This document shows, one piece after another, positions 5,576-6,107 of a DNA stretch of 6,107 nt (position 1 is the stretch's first letter; the number at the start of each line of letters is the position of its first letter). The DNA lies in NCBI GenBank assembly GCA_965370435.1, contig CBDUUP010000286.1, forward strand, positions 1-6,107, read 5' to 3'. The notes below the pieces were generated by a model that was given only the letters and a program-made list of their open reading frames with translations, was not told the origin of the DNA and ran no database searches. The DNA comes from CBDUUP01 sp965370435. Lineage in GTDB: Bacteria > Chloroflexota > Anaerolineae > Anaerolineales > UBA11579. Both the position numbers and the translations under genes were made by a program.

Positions 5576-6107
5576 CGCAGGGAAATTAACAATTACATCA
5601 TCAGGGAATGTTCCTCTTATACGCCTTTTCCCATTTGCTTTTATTGGAAGAACATCTATACGGGCAGTTTGCTCACCTAACCGCAACGCGGCTCCTGAGT
5701 GTCTATCAATGAATGGGGTGAAGTTTCTCACCCATTGTTTTATTTCAGATACCTGTACTTCTTGCCTCCCGGCAAATTGATCACAAATTGAATCCAGCAA
5801 CTGCGGGGTGTTATCAATTGTAAAAAGAACAGATTGGTGTGGATTTGTGGCATCTGAAAAAACGAAATCGCCATCCGGGTCTACTGCCCACATTGCTTCT
5901 TTCATCCGACAATGGCCTAACTCGTGGTTTCCAGCGAAAAATAGATCGTAAATTGGTAAATTTCTACGATTTCTCATTTGAAAAAATCTTACGAACTTAG
6001 CTACTTCTAATAGCCTCCGTTGATATAAATTTCGCAAATTTGTTGTTCTATCCCCTTCCTTGTTTACAATATCTAAAACTTCTTCAGTACCAAACGCCTC
6101 AACCACA
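5570..6107 (-). CDS. tcmP: Three-Cys-motif partner protein TcmP-like, C-terminal part (partial)
   Basis: A minus-strand frame enters from the right edge and ends at a TAA complementary to 5570-5572, giving 178 complete codons. The GTG at 6106-6104 is just the first whole codon and not a start. Landmarks by memory of TcmP: LYQRRLLEVAKFVRFF (27-42), YDLFFAGNHELGHCRMKEAMW (53-73), the following VDPDGDFVFSDAT (75-87), and a winged-helix-like end with TPFIDRHSGAAL and RRIRGTFPDDVIVNF. The missing N-terminal half in this family is methyltransferase-like, of the sort that carries a DGFAG-type motif. TcmP proteins are known for being encoded beside PF07505 (Gp37/Gp68) three-cysteine proteins, and their activity is not established to my knowledge. 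Here the neighbour is an SPL-like radical SAM gene, overlapping tail to tail by 6 bases. Base composition is clearly A+T-rich compared with the 684-4221 block. Confidence 0.8.
   Translation of the reverse strand, partial: VVEAFGTEEVLDIVNKEGDRTTNLRNLYQRRLLEVAKFVRFFQMRNRRNLPIYDLFFAGNHELGHCRMKEAMWAVDPDGDFVFSDATNPHQSVLFTIDNTPQLLDSICDQFAGRQEVQVSEIKQWVRNFTPFIDRHSGAALRLGEQTARIDVLPIKANGKRRIRGTFPDDVIVNFPAS

Noticed and set aside
1..6107. tRNA, rRNA, CRISPR array, insertion sequence or attachment site
   Set aside because: Scanning both strands showed no T-loop-like GGTTCGA-type segments, no regularly spaced repeats, no transposase-like frames and no terminal inverted repeats with target duplications.

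Overview
The window looks like chromosomal DNA of an uncultured bacterium, most likely a Chloroflexota (Anaerolineae-like) lineage. This rests on a lipoprotein with a Pro/Thr-rich linker after its lipobox, the style of PurA, and moderately GC-rich, Shine-Dalgarno-led genes. It is a judgement from reading, not a classification. No rRNA, tRNA, CRISPR array or insertion sequence is visible.

Layout. The left edge holds the last codons of an unidentified plus-strand gene (to 92). A gene-poor stretch of about 590 bases follows, with a hairpin and a possible eroded repeat. Then comes a GC-rich, all-plus-strand housekeeping block: purA (684-1976, adenylosuccinate synthetase), a lipoprotein with a C-terminal jelly-roll-like domain (about 2060-2836), and a two-gene unit of an alpha/beta hydrolase (2924-3712) and a small CoA-binding Rossmann protein (3745-4221) 32 bases apart. 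A perfect 15-base inverted repeat (1983-1997 / 2064-2078) spans the purA-lipoprotein junction.

From about 4222 the DNA becomes visibly richer in A+T and the content changes to what looks like an accessory module. A strong sigma70-type promoter (TTGACA-N18-TAGAAT) carries a LexA-box-like dyad in its spacer. It drives a radical SAM protein of the spore-photoproduct-lyase (SPL) type (4433-5575, TTG start). Converging on it, with a 6-base 3' overlap, is the C-terminal half of a minus-strand gene resembling the three-Cys-motif partner protein TcmP (5570 to beyond 6107). TcmP is known as the genomic companion of the Gp37/Gp68 (PF07505) three-cysteine proteins. Here its neighbour is instead an SPL-like radical SAM enzyme with a CX3CX2C motif.

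How they may work together. PurA makes adenylosuccinate for AMP synthesis. The hydrolase and CoA-binding protein are probably co-transcribed but their substrates are unknown. The radical SAM-TcmP pair is the most interesting part: a plausible nucleic-acid repair or modification module, possibly damage-inducible. That function is inference.
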